A stretch of DNA of 64,000 bases from Streptomonospora nanhaiensis (GCF_026642255.1 NZ_CP113264.1:6758001-6822000); one strand, 5' to 3'; numbered from the stretch's first letter, positions 25,569 to 35,061 are shown. Notes: generated by a model not told the origin, from the sequence alone. Made by a program: numbers and translations.

Positions 25569-26321
25569 TCACCAGCCCCGGCGTGTGGACCGCTCGGACC
25601 GGCCGGCGCCGGCCGTGTGCCGGTCCCGCGTGCGGTAGACGACGTAGGGGCGGAACAGGTAGCCGACCGGCGCGCTGAACGCGTGCACCAGCCGCGTGAA
25701 CGGCAGCAGCGCGAACAGTGCCAGGCCCGTCAGCGCGTGCAGCTTGTACGGGGCCTCGGCGGCGGCCATCGCCGCGACGTCCGGCTGCAGGATCCAGATC
25801 GAGCGGAACCACGGGGAGACCGTCCGCCGGTAGTCCTGGGTGTGCCCGCCCGCCAGCTCGACCCCGGCGAAGTACGCGGTCATGCCCAGCCCGGTGAGGA
25901 TCGCCAGGACCAGCACGAGGTACATGAGCTTGTCGTTGCGGGTGGTGGCGCTGAAGACCGGGCCCGTGGTGCGCCGCCGCCAGATCAGCAGGGCGATCCC
26001 GCCGAGCGTGCACACCCCCGCGACCAGGCCCAGGCCCAGCGCGGTGACGTGGTAGAGGGCGTCGGACACACCGAGCGCCCGGGTCCACCCCTCGGGCACC
26101 AGGAGCCCCACCACGTGGCCGAGGACGACGAAGAGCAGGCCTGCGTGGAACAGCGGGCTGCCGATGCGCAGCAGCCGCGACTCGTACAGCTCGGACGAGC
26201 GGGTGGTCCAGCCGAACCGGTCGTACCGGTACCGCCAGACCAGCCCGCCCACCGCGGTCACGAGCACCGTGTAGGGCAGGATGCCCCACAGGACCAGGTC
26301 GAGCGGCCCGGTACCGTTCAC
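25569..26321 (-). CDS. narI: Respiratory nitrate reductase gamma subunit (cytochrome b)
   Basis: A 250-aa membrane subunit that oxidises quinol and passes electrons through two b hemes to NarH. Five membrane helices are visible: WGILPYTVLVTAVGGLVW, FHAGLLFVVLGHVVGLLV, VTALGLGLVAGVCTLGG, a fourth around LMYLVLVLAILTGLGM, and LHALTGLALFALLPFTRLVHAFSAP. His residues in helix 2 and helix 5 match the heme ligands. The start is the GTG overlapping the narJ stop (GTGA). It is the last gene of narGHJI; the C-terminal RYxxYRTR-like tail is normal. Confidence 0.96.
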   Translation of the reverse strand: MNGTGPLDLVLWGILPYTVLVTAVGGLVWRYRYDRFGWTTRSSELYESRLLRIGSPLFHAGLLFVVLGHVVGLLVPEGWTRALGVSDALYHVTALGLGLVAGVCTLGGIALLIWRRRTTGPVFSATTRNDKLMYLVLVLAILTGLGMTAYFAGVELAGGHTQDYRRTVSPWFRSIWILQPDVAAMAAAEAPYKLHALTGLALFALLPFTRLVHAFSAPVGYLFRPYVVYRTRDRHTAGAGRSERSTRRGW

Positions 26322-27196
26322 GCCTGTCCCCCGTCGCCGCAGCCGCAGGCGGGCCCCGACGCCCGCGGCGCGGGCACGCCCGGCGCCGGCGGCACGCCGC
26401 CCGCCGGCCCCCCGGCGCCCCGGACGGAGACGTCGGTCACCGGCAGCGGGACCCGGACACCGTACGGCTCCAGGCCCACGTCCTCCGCCGGAGGCCCCTC
26501 GGCGGCGAGCCGCCGCACCGCCTCCCGGTCGTCCCGCCGCTGCGGCGGCAGGGTCATGCGGACGGCGTCGACGACCCGCGCGTACGGGGTCCCGTGGGCG
26601 CGCAGCGCCTCCCACAGCAGGTCCAGGCCCGGACGGAAGCGCAACAGCAGCGCCCCGCCCCTGGCGGCGTCCCCCCTGGCCGCGAACTCCAGGACGACCG
26701 CCAGGTGGTCGGGCAGCTCCCCCGCGTTCACCGACCACCCCGACTCGGCGTAGACCCGCTTGATCTCGGCGAGCGCGTGCCCGCGCCGCCGGGTGTCGCC
26801 GTCGGTGTAGTAGGTCATGTGGAGGGCCCGGCGCCGGCGCAGGTCGAACACGTCGACGTAGTGCCGGCACAGTTCCAGCTCGGGCGTGCTGGCGGCGTGT
26901 TCGCAGAACTCCTGGAGCTCGGTGCGCACGGCGCCCCTGGGCAGCTCCGCGACCGCGCGCGCGACCAGCGGCAGGCGCTCGAAGAAGGCCTGGTCCGGAT
27001 AGGCCAGGAGGACGGACGCGGCCTGGTGGGTGACCGCGATCCGGTGGGAGCGCCGGGCGGACCGGCCCGCGCCGAGCCAGCCCGGTCCCCGCTGCGCCGG
27101 GACCGCGGGGGCTCCCGCCCCCTCGGCGGCCGCGGCCCGGTCCTCCCCGGTCGCGCCGCCCGTGTGCCCGTCCGCCCCGTCGGTGGTGGTGCTCAT
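26318..27196 (-). CDS. narJ: Nitrate reductase molybdenum cofactor assembly chaperone
   Basis: A 292-aa NarJ/TorD-type chaperone needed to insert the molybdenum cofactor and Fe-S cluster into NarG before membrane attachment. The core (about residues 52-200) is the helical NarJ domain: AASVLLAYPDQAFFERLP, ELQEFCEHAASTPELELCRHYVDVFDLRRRRALHMTYYTDGDTRRRG, ALAEIKRVYAESGW, PDHLAVVLEFAA. This protein is longer than E. coli NarJ (about 236 aa), with a low-complexity Gly/Ala N-terminus of about 50 residues and a Pro/Gly/Cys C-terminal tail. Both ends overlap neighbouring genes (ATGA, GTGA). Confidence 0.95.
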   Translation of the reverse strand: MSTTTDGADGHTGGATGEDRAAAAEGAGAPAVPAQRGPGWLGAGRSARRSHRIAVTHQAASVLLAYPDQAFFERLPLVARAVAELPRGAVRTELQEFCEHAASTPELELCRHYVDVFDLRRRRALHMTYYTDGDTRRRGHALAEIKRVYAESGWSVNAGELPDHLAVVLEFAARGDAARGGALLLRFRPGLDLLWEALRAHGTPYARVVDAVRMTLPPQRRDDREAVRRLAAEGPPAEDVGLEPYGVRVPLPVTDVSVRGAGGPAGGVPPAPGVPAPRASGPACGCGDGGQA

Positions 27197-29001
27197 GACT
27201 GACCCCCCTCACGCGGCGCGGAGGCCCCGCCCCCGCCACCGCCGTCGGTGCCGTTGCCGTCCCCGCCCTGCCGGGGCGGGAAGAGTCCGTCGGGACGGCC
27301 GTTGCCGTCCCAGTTGAGGAGGTTGACGCGCCCCTCCGCGGGGACCCGCCCCTCCCCCTGCGCGGCCCCGCCGGTCTGGCGGTCCCGCAGGGCGTGGAAG
27401 GTCTCCACGGACGCGGCGTCCGGACGGCCGGACGCCTCGCCGAACGGGACGCCCCCCATCCCGCCCATCCCGGGCCCTCCCTCGAAGTCGAGGCCGCACC
27501 CGACCTCCTCGATGACCCCCCGGTCGGCCTCGTCCACCCCGTAGGCGGTGGGGACGACGTAGCGGTCGTCGTACTTGGCGAGGGCGAGGAGCCGGTACAT
27601 GTCCTCGATCTCGGCGCCGGTCATGCCGACGGCCCCGGCGATGTCCTCGTCGCGCTCCTGCCCGAGGTTGATCCGGCGCATGTAGGAGCGCATGGCGGCG
27701 AGGCGGCGCAGGACCAGGTCGACGGGCGCGGTGTCCCCCGCCGTGAACAGCTCGGCCAGGTACTCGACCGGGATGCGCAGGGTGTCGATGGCGCCGAACA
27801 GGTTGTCGGAGTCCTCCCCGTCGTGCCCGGTGGAGGTGAGGGAGTCCACCACGGGCGACAGCGGCGGGACGTACCAGACCATCGGCATCGTCCGGTACTC
27901 CGGGTGCAGCGGCAGCGCCACCCGGAAGCGCTTGGCCAGCGCGTACACCGGTGAGCGGGCGGCGGACTCCACCCAGCGGTCGGGGATGCCGTCCCTGCGC
28001 GCGGCGGCGCGCACGGCCGGGTCCGCTGGGTCGAGGAACACGTCCAGCTGGGCGCGGTACAGCTCCTTCTCGTCCTCGACGGCCGCCGCGTCTCCCACCC
28101 GCTCCGCGTCGTAGAGGACGACGCCGAGGTAGCGGAGCCTGCCCACGCACGTCTCCGAGCAGATGGTGGGCATGCCCACCTCCACGCGCGGGTAGCAGAA
28201 CGTGCACTTCTCGGCCTTGCCGGTCTTGTGGTTGAAGTAGATCTTCTTGTACGGGCAGCCGGTGACGCACATGCGCCAGCCCCGGCAGCGGTCCTGGTCG
28301 ACGAGCACGATGCCGTCCTCGACCCGCTTGTACAGGGCGCCGCTCGGGCAGGACGCCACGCACGTCGGGTTGAGGCAGTGCTCGCAGATGCGCGGCAGGT
28401 AGAACATGAAGGTCTCCTCGAAGGAGAACTTCACCCTGTCGCCGAGCTTGCGCACGATCGGGTCGTGCCGGGCCAGCTCCGGCCCGCCCCCGAGGTCGTC
28501 GTCCCAGTTGGCGCTCCAGGTGACCTGCATCGGCTCGCCGGTGAGCGCGGAGCGGGGCGAGGCCACCGGGAAGTCGTCCCCCAGGGGCGCGTTGAGGAGG
28601 GTGTCGTAGTCGTACGTCCACGGCTCGTAGTAGTCCTGGATCGACGGCATCACGGGGTTCGCGAAGATCGTCGCGAGCCGCTTGATGCGCCCCCCGGCGC
28701 GCGGCACCAGGCGGCCCCCGGCCTTGCGGACCCAGCCGCCCCTCCACCTGTCCTGGTCCTGGTAGGTGCGCGGGTAGCCCTGGCCGGGGCGGGTCTCGAC
28801 GTTGTTGAACCAGGCGTACTCGACGCCGCTGCGGTTGGTCCACGCCTGCTTGCACGTGACCGAGCAGGTGTGGCAGCCGATGCACTTGTCGAGGTTCATG
28901 ACCATGGCGACCTGGGCCATGACCCGGCCGACGGCCCGTTCCCCCCGGGCGCCGTCGGCCGCCGTCCCCTGCCCGCGGTTCGTGTCCTTCCGGCGTGCCA
29001 T
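27193..29001 (-). CDS. narH: Respiratory nitrate reductase beta subunit (Fe-S)
   Basis: A 602-aa electron-transfer subunit holding three [4Fe-4S] clusters and one [3Fe-4S]. Cys motifs are seen in order: CIGCHTCSVTCKQ near residue 40, CEHCLNPTCVASCPSGALY, CRGWRMCVTGCPYKK (Trp in place of a Cys, the hallmark of the 3Fe cluster in NarH), and CTFCYPRVEVGMPTICSETCVGR. The start MARRKD overlaps the narG stop (ATGA). It is about 90 residues longer than E. coli NarH, owing to an N-terminal stretch before AQVAMVMNLDKC and a Gly-rich C-terminal tail. Electrons pass from NarI to NarG. Confidence 0.97.
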   Translation of the reverse strand: MARRKDTNRGQGTAADGARGERAVGRVMAQVAMVMNLDKCIGCHTCSVTCKQAWTNRSGVEYAWFNNVETRPGQGYPRTYQDQDRWRGGWVRKAGGRLVPRAGGRIKRLATIFANPVMPSIQDYYEPWTYDYDTLLNAPLGDDFPVASPRSALTGEPMQVTWSANWDDDLGGGPELARHDPIVRKLGDRVKFSFEETFMFYLPRICEHCLNPTCVASCPSGALYKRVEDGIVLVDQDRCRGWRMCVTGCPYKKIYFNHKTGKAEKCTFCYPRVEVGMPTICSETCVGRLRYLGVVLYDAERVGDAAAVEDEKELYRAQLDVFLDPADPAVRAAARRDGIPDRWVESAARSPVYALAKRFRVALPLHPEYRTMPMVWYVPPLSPVVDSLTSTGHDGEDSDNLFGAIDTLRIPVEYLAELFTAGDTAPVDLVLRRLAAMRSYMRRINLGQERDEDIAGAVGMTGAEIEDMYRLLALAKYDDRYVVPTAYGVDEADRGVIEEVGCGLDFEGGPGMGGMGGVPFGEASGRPDAASVETFHALRDRQTGGAAQGEGRVPAEGRVNLLNWDGNGRPDGLFPPRQGGDGNGTDGGGGGGASAPREGGQS

Positions 29002-32000
29002 CAGTACCGCACCTCCGTGGTCCGCTTGCGCACGACGGTGATCTCGTCGCGCTGGTTTCCGGTGGGGCCGAGGTAGTTGAACGCGTAGGACAGCTGGGCG
29101 TAGCCGCCGATGAGGTGCGTCGGCTTGACCAGCAGGCGGGTGAGCGAGTTGTGGATGCCGCCGCGCCTCCCCGTCGTCTCCGTCTTCGGGACGTCGATGG
29201 TGCGCTCCTGGGCGTGGTGCATGTACACGGTGCCGACGGGCATCCGGTGCGACACCACCAGGCGGGCGGCGACCACGCCGTTGCGGTTGACCGCCTCCAC
29301 CCAGTCGTTGTCGGCGGCCTCGATGACCGCCGCGTCCTCCACGCTCATCCAGATGGTCGGGCCGCCCCGCGACAGGGTCTGCATGAGCAGGTTGTCCTGG
29401 TACTCGGAGTGGATGGACCACTTCGAGTGCGGGGTCAGGTAGCGGACGGTGACCTCGCGCCGCCCGTTCGGGCCGATGCGGGGCTCGCCGAACAGGCGGC
29501 TGATGTCGAGCGGGGGGCGGTACACCGGGAGCGCCTCGCCGAACTCGTGCATCCAGTCGTGGTCCAGGTAGAAGTGCTGGCGCCCGGTCAGGGTGTGCCA
29601 GGGCTTGTCGTGCTCGACGTTGATCGTGAACGGCGAGTAGCGGCGGTCGGCCGCCTCCTTGCCCGACCACTCGGGGCTGGTGCCCACCGGGGTGGGGCCC
29701 CGGCGGGCGTCGTCGAAGACCACGCGGCGCTCGGCGGAGCGGGCGGCCAGCTCGCCCATGTCGGTGCCGGTGCGGGCCGCCAGCCGCTCGAACCCCTGGG
29801 CCGCCAGGCGGCCGTTGCTGGTGCCCGACAGGGCGAGGATCGCCTCGCATGCCTTGACGTCGGTGTCGAGGGAGGGCCGCCCGTCGGCGACGCCCCCTCG
29901 GACGGCGCCGTTGCGTTCGCGCAGCCACTCCACCTCCTTGTCGGGGGTGAAGGAGACGCCCTTGACCGGGAGCCCCGCGGACTCGGCCAGGGGCCCCAGG
30001 GCCGCCATCTTCTGCGCGACCGCCGAGTAGTCGCGGCGCACGGCCACGACGGCGGGCATGGTCCGGCCGGGGACCGGCCGCTCGCCGTCCGCCTTCCAGT
30101 CCACCGGGACCCCGTGCGGCTGGGCCAGCTCCCCGGGGGTGTCGTGCTGGTGGGGCACCGCCACCAGGTCGGTGACCTCGCCCAGGTGGTCGGCGGCCAG
30201 GGCGCTGAAGGCCCGCGCCAGCGCGTGGAAGGCGTCGAAGTCCGTGCGGGTCTCCCACGGCGGGTCGATCGCCGGGTTGAACGCGTGCACGAACGGGTGC
30301 ATGTCCGTGGTGGACAGGTCGTGCTTCTCGTACCAGGTGGCGGCGGGCAGGACGATGTCGGACAGCAGCGTCGTGCTGGTCATGCGGAAGTCCATCGACA
30401 GCAGCAGGTCGAGCTTGCCCTCCGGGGCCTCCTCGCGCCAGCTGACGTCGCGCGGCCGGTCGTCCGGCCCGGCGGGTTGCGCCCGGAGGTTGGAGTGGGT
30501 GCCGAGCAGGTGCTTGAGGAAGTACTCGTTGCCCTTGGCGGAGGAGCCGAACAGGTTGGACCGCCAGACGGTGAGCGTCCTGGGCCAGTTGGCCGGGTCG
30601 TCCGGGTCCTCCGCGGCGAAGCGCAGGGTGCCGTCGGCCAGCTGGCCGGCGACGTACTCGCCGGGGTCCTGCCCGAGCTCGTCGGCCTCACGGCCCAGGT
30701 CGACCGGGTTGCGGTTGAACGTGGGGTAGGACGGCATCCAGCCCATCCGTGCCGAGGAGGCCACCAGGTCGGCGGTGTGCATGCCGCGCACGCGCCCCGG
30801 CCCCAGCGGCGAGGCCAGGGCGTCGGCGCGGTAGGTGTCGTAGCGCCACTGGTCGGTGTGGGTGTACCAGTACGCCGTCCCGGCCATGAAGCGCGGCGGC
30901 CTCGACCAGTCCGTACCGGAGGCGTAGGCCGCCCAGCCGGTGGCGGTGCGGCACTTCTCCTGGCCCACGTAGTGCGCCCAGCCGCCGCCGTTGACCCCCT
31001 GGCAGCCGGTGAGCAGGAGCAGGGACAGGAAGGCGCGGTAGGCGTTCTCCCCGTGGAACCACTGGTTCGTGCCCGCGCCGAGGATGATCATGGCCCGGCC
31101 GCCGGAGGCCTCGGCGGTGTCCGCGAACTCGCGGGCGATGCGGGCCGCCCGGTCGGCCGGCACCCCCGTGAGCGCCTCCTGCCAGGCGGGGGTGCAGCAC
31201 TCGCCCGGGTCGTCGTAGCCGGTCGGCCAGACGCCGGGCAGGCCGTCGCGGTACACCCCGTACTGGGCGAGGAGCAGGTCGAAGACCGTGGTGACGAGGC
31301 GGTCTCCCACCCTGCGGACCGGGACGCCCCGGGTGGCGACCCCGGCGGCGCCGGTGGGGGTGTCGAAGCGGGGCAGGGCGATCTCGGCGGCCTCGCCGCC
31401 CACCTCGTAGAAGCTGAGGGCGGGCGTGCGGCCCTCCAGGTCGAGGTTCCACCTCCCCAGGCCCTCCTCGCCCCACCGGTCGCCGACGGTGCCGTGGGGA
31501 GCGGCCGGCGCGTCCTCCCCCTCCGCCCAGATCACCGGCTTCCAGTCGGCGTTCTCCCCTCCGCCGGGACCGAGGTCGGCGGCGGTGAGGAACTTGCCGG
31601 GCACCAGGCGGCCGTCGCGGCTGTCCAGCGAGACCACGAACGGCAGGTCGGTGTACCGGCGGACGTAGTCCTCGAACCGGGGCGTGGTCCGGTCGACGAA
31701 CCTCTCCTTGAGGACGACGTGGCCCATGGCCATGGCCAGCGCCCCGTCGGTGCCCGGGTGGGGGGCCAGCCACTCGTCCGCGAACTTGGTGGCGTCGCTG
31801 TAGTCGGGGGAGACCACGACGACCTTCTGGCCCCGGTAACGGGCCTCGGCCATCCAGTGCGCGTCGGGGGTCCGGGTGACCGGGACGTTGGAGCCCCACA
31901 GCACCAGGTAGGCGGCGTCCCACCAGTCGCCGGACTCGGGGACGTCGGTCTGGTCGCCGAACACCTGCGGCGAGGCCACCGGCAGGTCGGCGTACCAGTC

Positions 32001-32681
32001 GTAGAACGACAGCATGGAGCCGCCGAGGAGGTTCACGAAGCGGGCGCCCACCCCGTGCGAGACCATCGACATCGCGGGGATCGGGGAGAACCCGGCCACG
32101 CGGTCCGGACCGTACCTCCTGATGGTGGACACGTGGGAGGCGGCGGCGATCTCCAGCGCCTCGTCCCACGTGACGCGCACCAGACCGCCCTTGCCGCGCG
32201 CCCGCTGGTAGCGGCGGCGCCTGACCGGGTCGGCGGTGATCTCCTCCCAGGCCGCCACGGGGTCGCCCAGGCGTCCGCGCGCCTCCCGGTACATCTCCAC
32301 GAGGACGCCGCGCGCGTACGGGTAGCGGACCCGGGTCGGAGAATAGGTGTACCAGGAGAAGGCCGCGCCGCGGGGACAGCCCCGCGGCTCGTATTCGGGA
32401 CGGTCCGGGCCGACGGAGGGATAATCCGTGGCCTGCGTCTCCCAGGTGATGATCCCGTCCTTCACGTACACGTCCCAGGAACACGAACCGGTGCAGTTCA
32501 CGCCGTGGGTGGAACGCACGACCCTGTCGTGGCTCCAGCGGTCCCTGTAGAAGACGTCGCCCTCTCGTCCGCCGTGCCTGACCTGCGCCCGGACGCCGTC
32601 CAGCTGCTCCGCCCGGCTCAGGTGGTTACCCAACCGGAGAAGGGCCTCCCCCGCGCCTCCGCCTTTGCCGTTTTCCGCCAT
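29001..32681 (-). CDS. narG: Respiratory nitrate reductase alpha subunit (molybdopterin)
   Basis: The 1226-aa catalytic subunit reducing nitrate to nitrite at a molybdo-bis-MGD centre, facing the cytosol. The FS0 cluster ligands are in THGVNCTGSCSWDVYVKDG, with His as first ligand as in other NarG proteins, and Cys in EPRGCPRGAAFSW. The Mo-Asp region is SFYDWYADLPVASPQVFGDQTDVPES. Other NarG blocks are WRSNLFGSSAKGNEYFLKHLLGT and the C-terminal TPHSKWSIHSEYQDNLLMQTLSRGGPTIWMS. Length matches (about 1230-1250 aa). The ATG at 32681 has GAGGTGG 7 nt upstream. It leads narGHJI, divergent from narK. No twin-arginine signal is seen. Confidence 0.98.
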   Translation of the reverse strand: MAENGKGGGAGEALLRLGNHLSRAEQLDGVRAQVRHGGREGDVFYRDRWSHDRVVRSTHGVNCTGSCSWDVYVKDGIITWETQATDYPSVGPDRPEYEPRGCPRGAAFSWYTYSPTRVRYPYARGVLVEMYREARGRLGDPVAAWEEITADPVRRRRYQRARGKGGLVRVTWDEALEIAAASHVSTIRRYGPDRVAGFSPIPAMSMVSHGVGARFVNLLGGSMLSFYDWYADLPVASPQVFGDQTDVPESGDWWDAAYLVLWGSNVPVTRTPDAHWMAEARYRGQKVVVVSPDYSDATKFADEWLAPHPGTDGALAMAMGHVVLKERFVDRTTPRFEDYVRRYTDLPFVVSLDSRDGRLVPGKFLTAADLGPGGGENADWKPVIWAEGEDAPAAPHGTVGDRWGEEGLGRWNLDLEGRTPALSFYEVGGEAAEIALPRFDTPTGAAGVATRGVPVRRVGDRLVTTVFDLLLAQYGVYRDGLPGVWPTGYDDPGECCTPAWQEALTGVPADRAARIAREFADTAEASGGRAMIILGAGTNQWFHGENAYRAFLSLLLLTGCQGVNGGGWAHYVGQEKCRTATGWAAYASGTDWSRPPRFMAGTAYWYTHTDQWRYDTYRADALASPLGPGRVRGMHTADLVASSARMGWMPSYPTFNRNPVDLGREADELGQDPGEYVAGQLADGTLRFAAEDPDDPANWPRTLTVWRSNLFGSSAKGNEYFLKHLLGTHSNLRAQPAGPDDRPRDVSWREEAPEGKLDLLLSMDFRMTSTTLLSDIVLPAATWYEKHDLSTTDMHPFVHAFNPAIDPPWETRTDFDAFHALARAFSALAADHLGEVTDLVAVPHQHDTPGELAQPHGVPVDWKADGERPVPGRTMPAVVAVRRDYSAVAQKMAALGPLAESAGLPVKGVSFTPDKEVEWLRERNGAVRGGVADGRPSLDTDVKACEAILALSGTSNGRLAAQGFERLAARTGTDMGELAARSAERRVVFDDARRGPTPVGTSPEWSGKEAADRRYSPFTINVEHDKPWHTLTGRQHFYLDHDWMHEFGEALPVYRPPLDISRLFGEPRIGPNGRREVTVRYLTPHSKWSIHSEYQDNLLMQTLSRGGPTIWMSVEDAAVIEAADNDWVEAVNRNGVVAARLVVSHRMPVGTVYMHHAQERTIDVPKTETTGRRGGIHNSLTRLLVKPTHLIGGYAQLSYAFNYLGPTGNQRDEITVVRKRTTEVRY

Positions 32682-32876
32682 ACGGGAGCCACCTCGTTTA
32701 ACAGCGCATTGCCGAGAATTGCATTTCCACGCGGTTCCGGTGTCCTGTGCCCATGACATTCCGTTAATGAATATGCCTCCTTCGGCGCGGAAGTCACGTA
32801 TCCCACACCGGAAGGGGTGACAATCACCTCCGAAAGGGACACCGCCGGCCGGATCGACAGGACGTGGGGGACCGCC
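32682..32876. promoter_or_regulatory. Divergent narG / narK control region
   Basis: This 195-bp spacer is less GC-rich than its flanks, mainly at 32690-32780, and must contain both promoters. I looked for FNR-type TTGAT-N4-ATCAA and DosR-like dyads and saw none. Confidence 0.55.
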
Positions 32877-34073
32877 ATGGGAGCGGAAGTCGGGGAGCGG
32901 GACACCCGCTCGGGAACGGCGGGCGCCAACCTCGCCCTGGCCACGGCGGCGTTCGCGCTGACCTTCTGGGCCTGGAACCTCGTCGGACCGCTGTCGCGGA
33001 CCTACACGCAGGAGCTGGACCTGTCGCCCTCGCAGACCTCGCTCCTCGTGGCGTTCCCGGTGCTCGTGGGCTCCCTGGGCCGCATCCCGGTCGGCTCGCT
33101 GACCGACCGCTACGGCGGGCGGCTGATGTTCACGGTCATCTGCTTCGTGAGCATCGTGCCGACCTTCCTCGTGGGCGTGTCGTCGGGGTCCTACGCGATG
33201 CTGCTGGTCTGGGGCTTCTTCCTCGGGATCGCGGGCACGTCGTTCGCCGTCGGAATCCCGTTCGTGAACGCCTGGTACAGGGCCGGGCGGCGCGGTTTCG
33301 CCACGGGCGTGTTCGGGGCGGGCATGGGCGGCACCGCCCTGTCGTCGTTCCTCACCCCCCTCCTCGTCGAGAAGACGGGGGTGCTCACCACCCACCTGCT
33401 GATGTGCGCGGCCCTGGCGGCCATGGGCGCGGTGATGTGGGTGTTCAGCCGGAACTCCCCCGCGTGGAGGCCCCGCACGGAGCCGGCCCTGCCGGGGATG
33501 CGCGAGGCGCTCAGACTCAAGGCGACGTGGCAGGCGTCCCTGCTGTACGCGGTCGCCTTCGGCGGGTTCGTGGCCTTCTCCACCTATCTGCCGACCCTGC
33601 TGACGATGGCGTACGACTACGCGCAGACCGATGCCGGGGTGCGCACCGCCGGTTTCGCGGTCGCCGCCGTGGTCGCCCGGCCGGTCGGCGGCATCCTGTC
33701 GGACCGGCTCGGCCCGGTGCGGGTGTGCCTGGCGTCGTTCCTCGGCACGTGCGTGTTCGCGGTCGTGCTGGCCCTGCACCCGCCCGCGGAGTTCCCGGCG
33801 GGTGCGGCCTTCGTGCTGATCGCGCTGTCGCTGGGCCTGGGCACGGGCGCCGTGTTCGCTCTGGTCGCGAAGCTGGTCGACCCGTCCAGGGTCGGTACCG
33901 TGACCGGGCTCGTGGGTGCGGCCGGGGGTCTGGGCGGCTACTTCCCGCCGCTGCTGATGGGGGTCGTCTACCAGGCGACGGGCGCCTACACGCTGGGCTT
34001 CGTGCTGCTGGCCGCGGTCTCGCTGGCGGTGGCCCTGTACACCTCGCGGGCCTTCCGCGGCGTGTCCGCCTGA
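32877..34073 (+). CDS. narK: Nitrate/nitrite transporter (MFS, NNP family)
   Basis: A 398-aa major facilitator with twelve predicted helices that imports nitrate and/or exports nitrite. Nitrate-porter signatures are GMGGTALSSFLTPLLVEK and TGLVGAAGGLGGYFPPLLMGVVY, both Gly-rich NNP motifs, plus the substrate-binding Arg regions LGRIPVGSLTDRYGGR and VVARPVGGILSDRLGP. I prefer the ATG at 32877; a GTG at 32817 in the same frame lies directly against its possible ribosome site, leaving no spacing. It is divergent from narGHJI, so nitrate uptake and reduction are probably co-regulated. Confidence 0.94.
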   Translation: MGAEVGERDTRSGTAGANLALATAAFALTFWAWNLVGPLSRTYTQELDLSPSQTSLLVAFPVLVGSLGRIPVGSLTDRYGGRLMFTVICFVSIVPTFLVGVSSGSYAMLLVWGFFLGIAGTSFAVGIPFVNAWYRAGRRGFATGVFGAGMGGTALSSFLTPLLVEKTGVLTTHLLMCAALAAMGAVMWVFSRNSPAWRPRTEPALPGMREALRLKATWQASLLYAVAFGGFVAFSTYLPTLLTMAYDYAQTDAGVRTAGFAVAAVVARPVGGILSDRLGPVRVCLASFLGTCVFAVVLALHPPAEFPAGAAFVLIALSLGLGTGAVFALVAKLVDPSRVGTVTGLVGAAGGLGGYFPPLLMGVVYQATGAYTLGFVLLAAVSLAVALYTSRAFRGVSA

Positions 34074-34248
34074 CCCCGGGCCGGGGAGCCCGGCGCGCGG
34101 CCCGCGCGGACGGCCCCGGGCCCGGGACCGGTCCGGTCCCCCGCCCCTGACGCGACGCCTCCCGGAGGGGCCGTGCCCGGAGGGCTCGCCTCAGGCGCAC
34201 GGACCGGGGCCCGGAGGGGCGGCGAGCGGTCGGGGCCCGCCACGGCCG

Positions 34249-35061
34249 TCAGGGGGCGATGTCCCGGGCGCGGACGAGGGCGGCGGCGCGGTTGCCCACC
34301 TTCACGCGCTCCAGGGCCCTGACGCCCTCCGGCAGGGCGACCCGCCTCGTCCTCGCGGTCACCACCACGACGGCGTGCTCGGGCAGTACCCGCCCCAGGG
34401 AGGCCAGCATCGCCCGCAGCGGCGCCCCTCCCCCGGCCGATCCGCCGCCTTCGCGGCGGTCGGCCGGCGCGTGCCCGGTACCGCCCCCGTGCCCTGGGGT
34501 CCCGGGGCCCCCGTCCTCCGGGACGGCCCCCGCCCAGGAGGTCATCTCGCCGTAGGGCACGTCGGTCACCACCAGGTCCGCCCCCACCGGCTCCCGCAGG
34601 GAGAACACGTCCTCGACGACCGCCTCGTGGGGCAGGTCGCCGCCCGTGGCGGACAGCCCTGCGGCGAGGTCGCGGGCGGCCTCGGCGCGCTCGACGAACT
34701 CCGGGCGGCCGAAGTCGCGGGCGGAGCGCCGGAGCTCGTCCTCGCGCTCGGCCAGCCCCTCGGCGGAGAGCAGGCGGAGGTTGCGGGCCGCCAGGGCGAC
34801 GGCGTCCGGGTCCACGTCGCCCGCGCGGACGCGCGTGAGCCGTTCGCGGTGCAGGAAGCCCAGGACCGTGACCAGGTAGCCGCTGCCGCAGCAGGGGTCC
34901 CAGAGGCGCACGCGCTCCTCCTTGGTGTGCACCATCGCCCGCTGGAACAGCTCGCTCGCCAGCCGCACCGGGAAGCCCGGGAAACCGGGTGCGGACCGCA
35001 GCACCTGCCCGCTCGCCAGAGCCGAGTGGTCGGTCCGCTCGACGGCGTACCGGTAGCTCAC
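34249..35061 (-). CDS. AviRa-like 23S rRNA (guanine) methyltransferase
   Basis: A 270-aa SAM-dependent methyltransferase closely resembling AviRa, which methylates G2535 of 23S rRNA and gives avilamycin resistance. Matching features are the N-terminus SYRYAVERTDHSALASGQVLRSAPGFPGFPVRLASELFQRA, the SAM motif LWDPCCGSGYLVTVLGFLHR, GDVDPDAVALAARNLRLLS, and the catalytic-loop-like VVTDVPYGEMTSW, ending RALERVKVGNRAAALVRA. A Gly/Pro-rich insertion of about 35 residues after PEDGG is unusual. The GTG start at 35061 has GGAAGGG upstream. No orthosomycin biosynthesis genes are in the window, so it is either intrinsic rRNA modification or standalone resistance. Confidence 0.88.
   Translation of the reverse strand: MSYRYAVERTDHSALASGQVLRSAPGFPGFPVRLASELFQRAMVHTKEERVRLWDPCCGSGYLVTVLGFLHRERLTRVRAGDVDPDAVALAARNLRLLSAEGLAEREDELRRSARDFGRPEFVERAEAARDLAAGLSATGGDLPHEAVVEDVFSLREPVGADLVVTDVPYGEMTSWAGAVPEDGGPGTPGHGGGTGHAPADRREGGGSAGGGAPLRAMLASLGRVLPEHAVVVVTARTRRVALPEGVRALERVKVGNRAAALVRARDIAP

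Noticed and set aside
28995..32756. A 1253-residue open frame on the plus strand opposite narG
   Set aside because: Antisense shadow of a GC-rich gene; composition (Val/Gly/Arg/Ala/His-rich) has no domain pattern and narG is certain.
32817..32876. GTG start for narK at 32817
   Set aside because: The only purine-rich site touches the start codon, leaving no spacing; the ATG at 32877 is preferred, though not certain.
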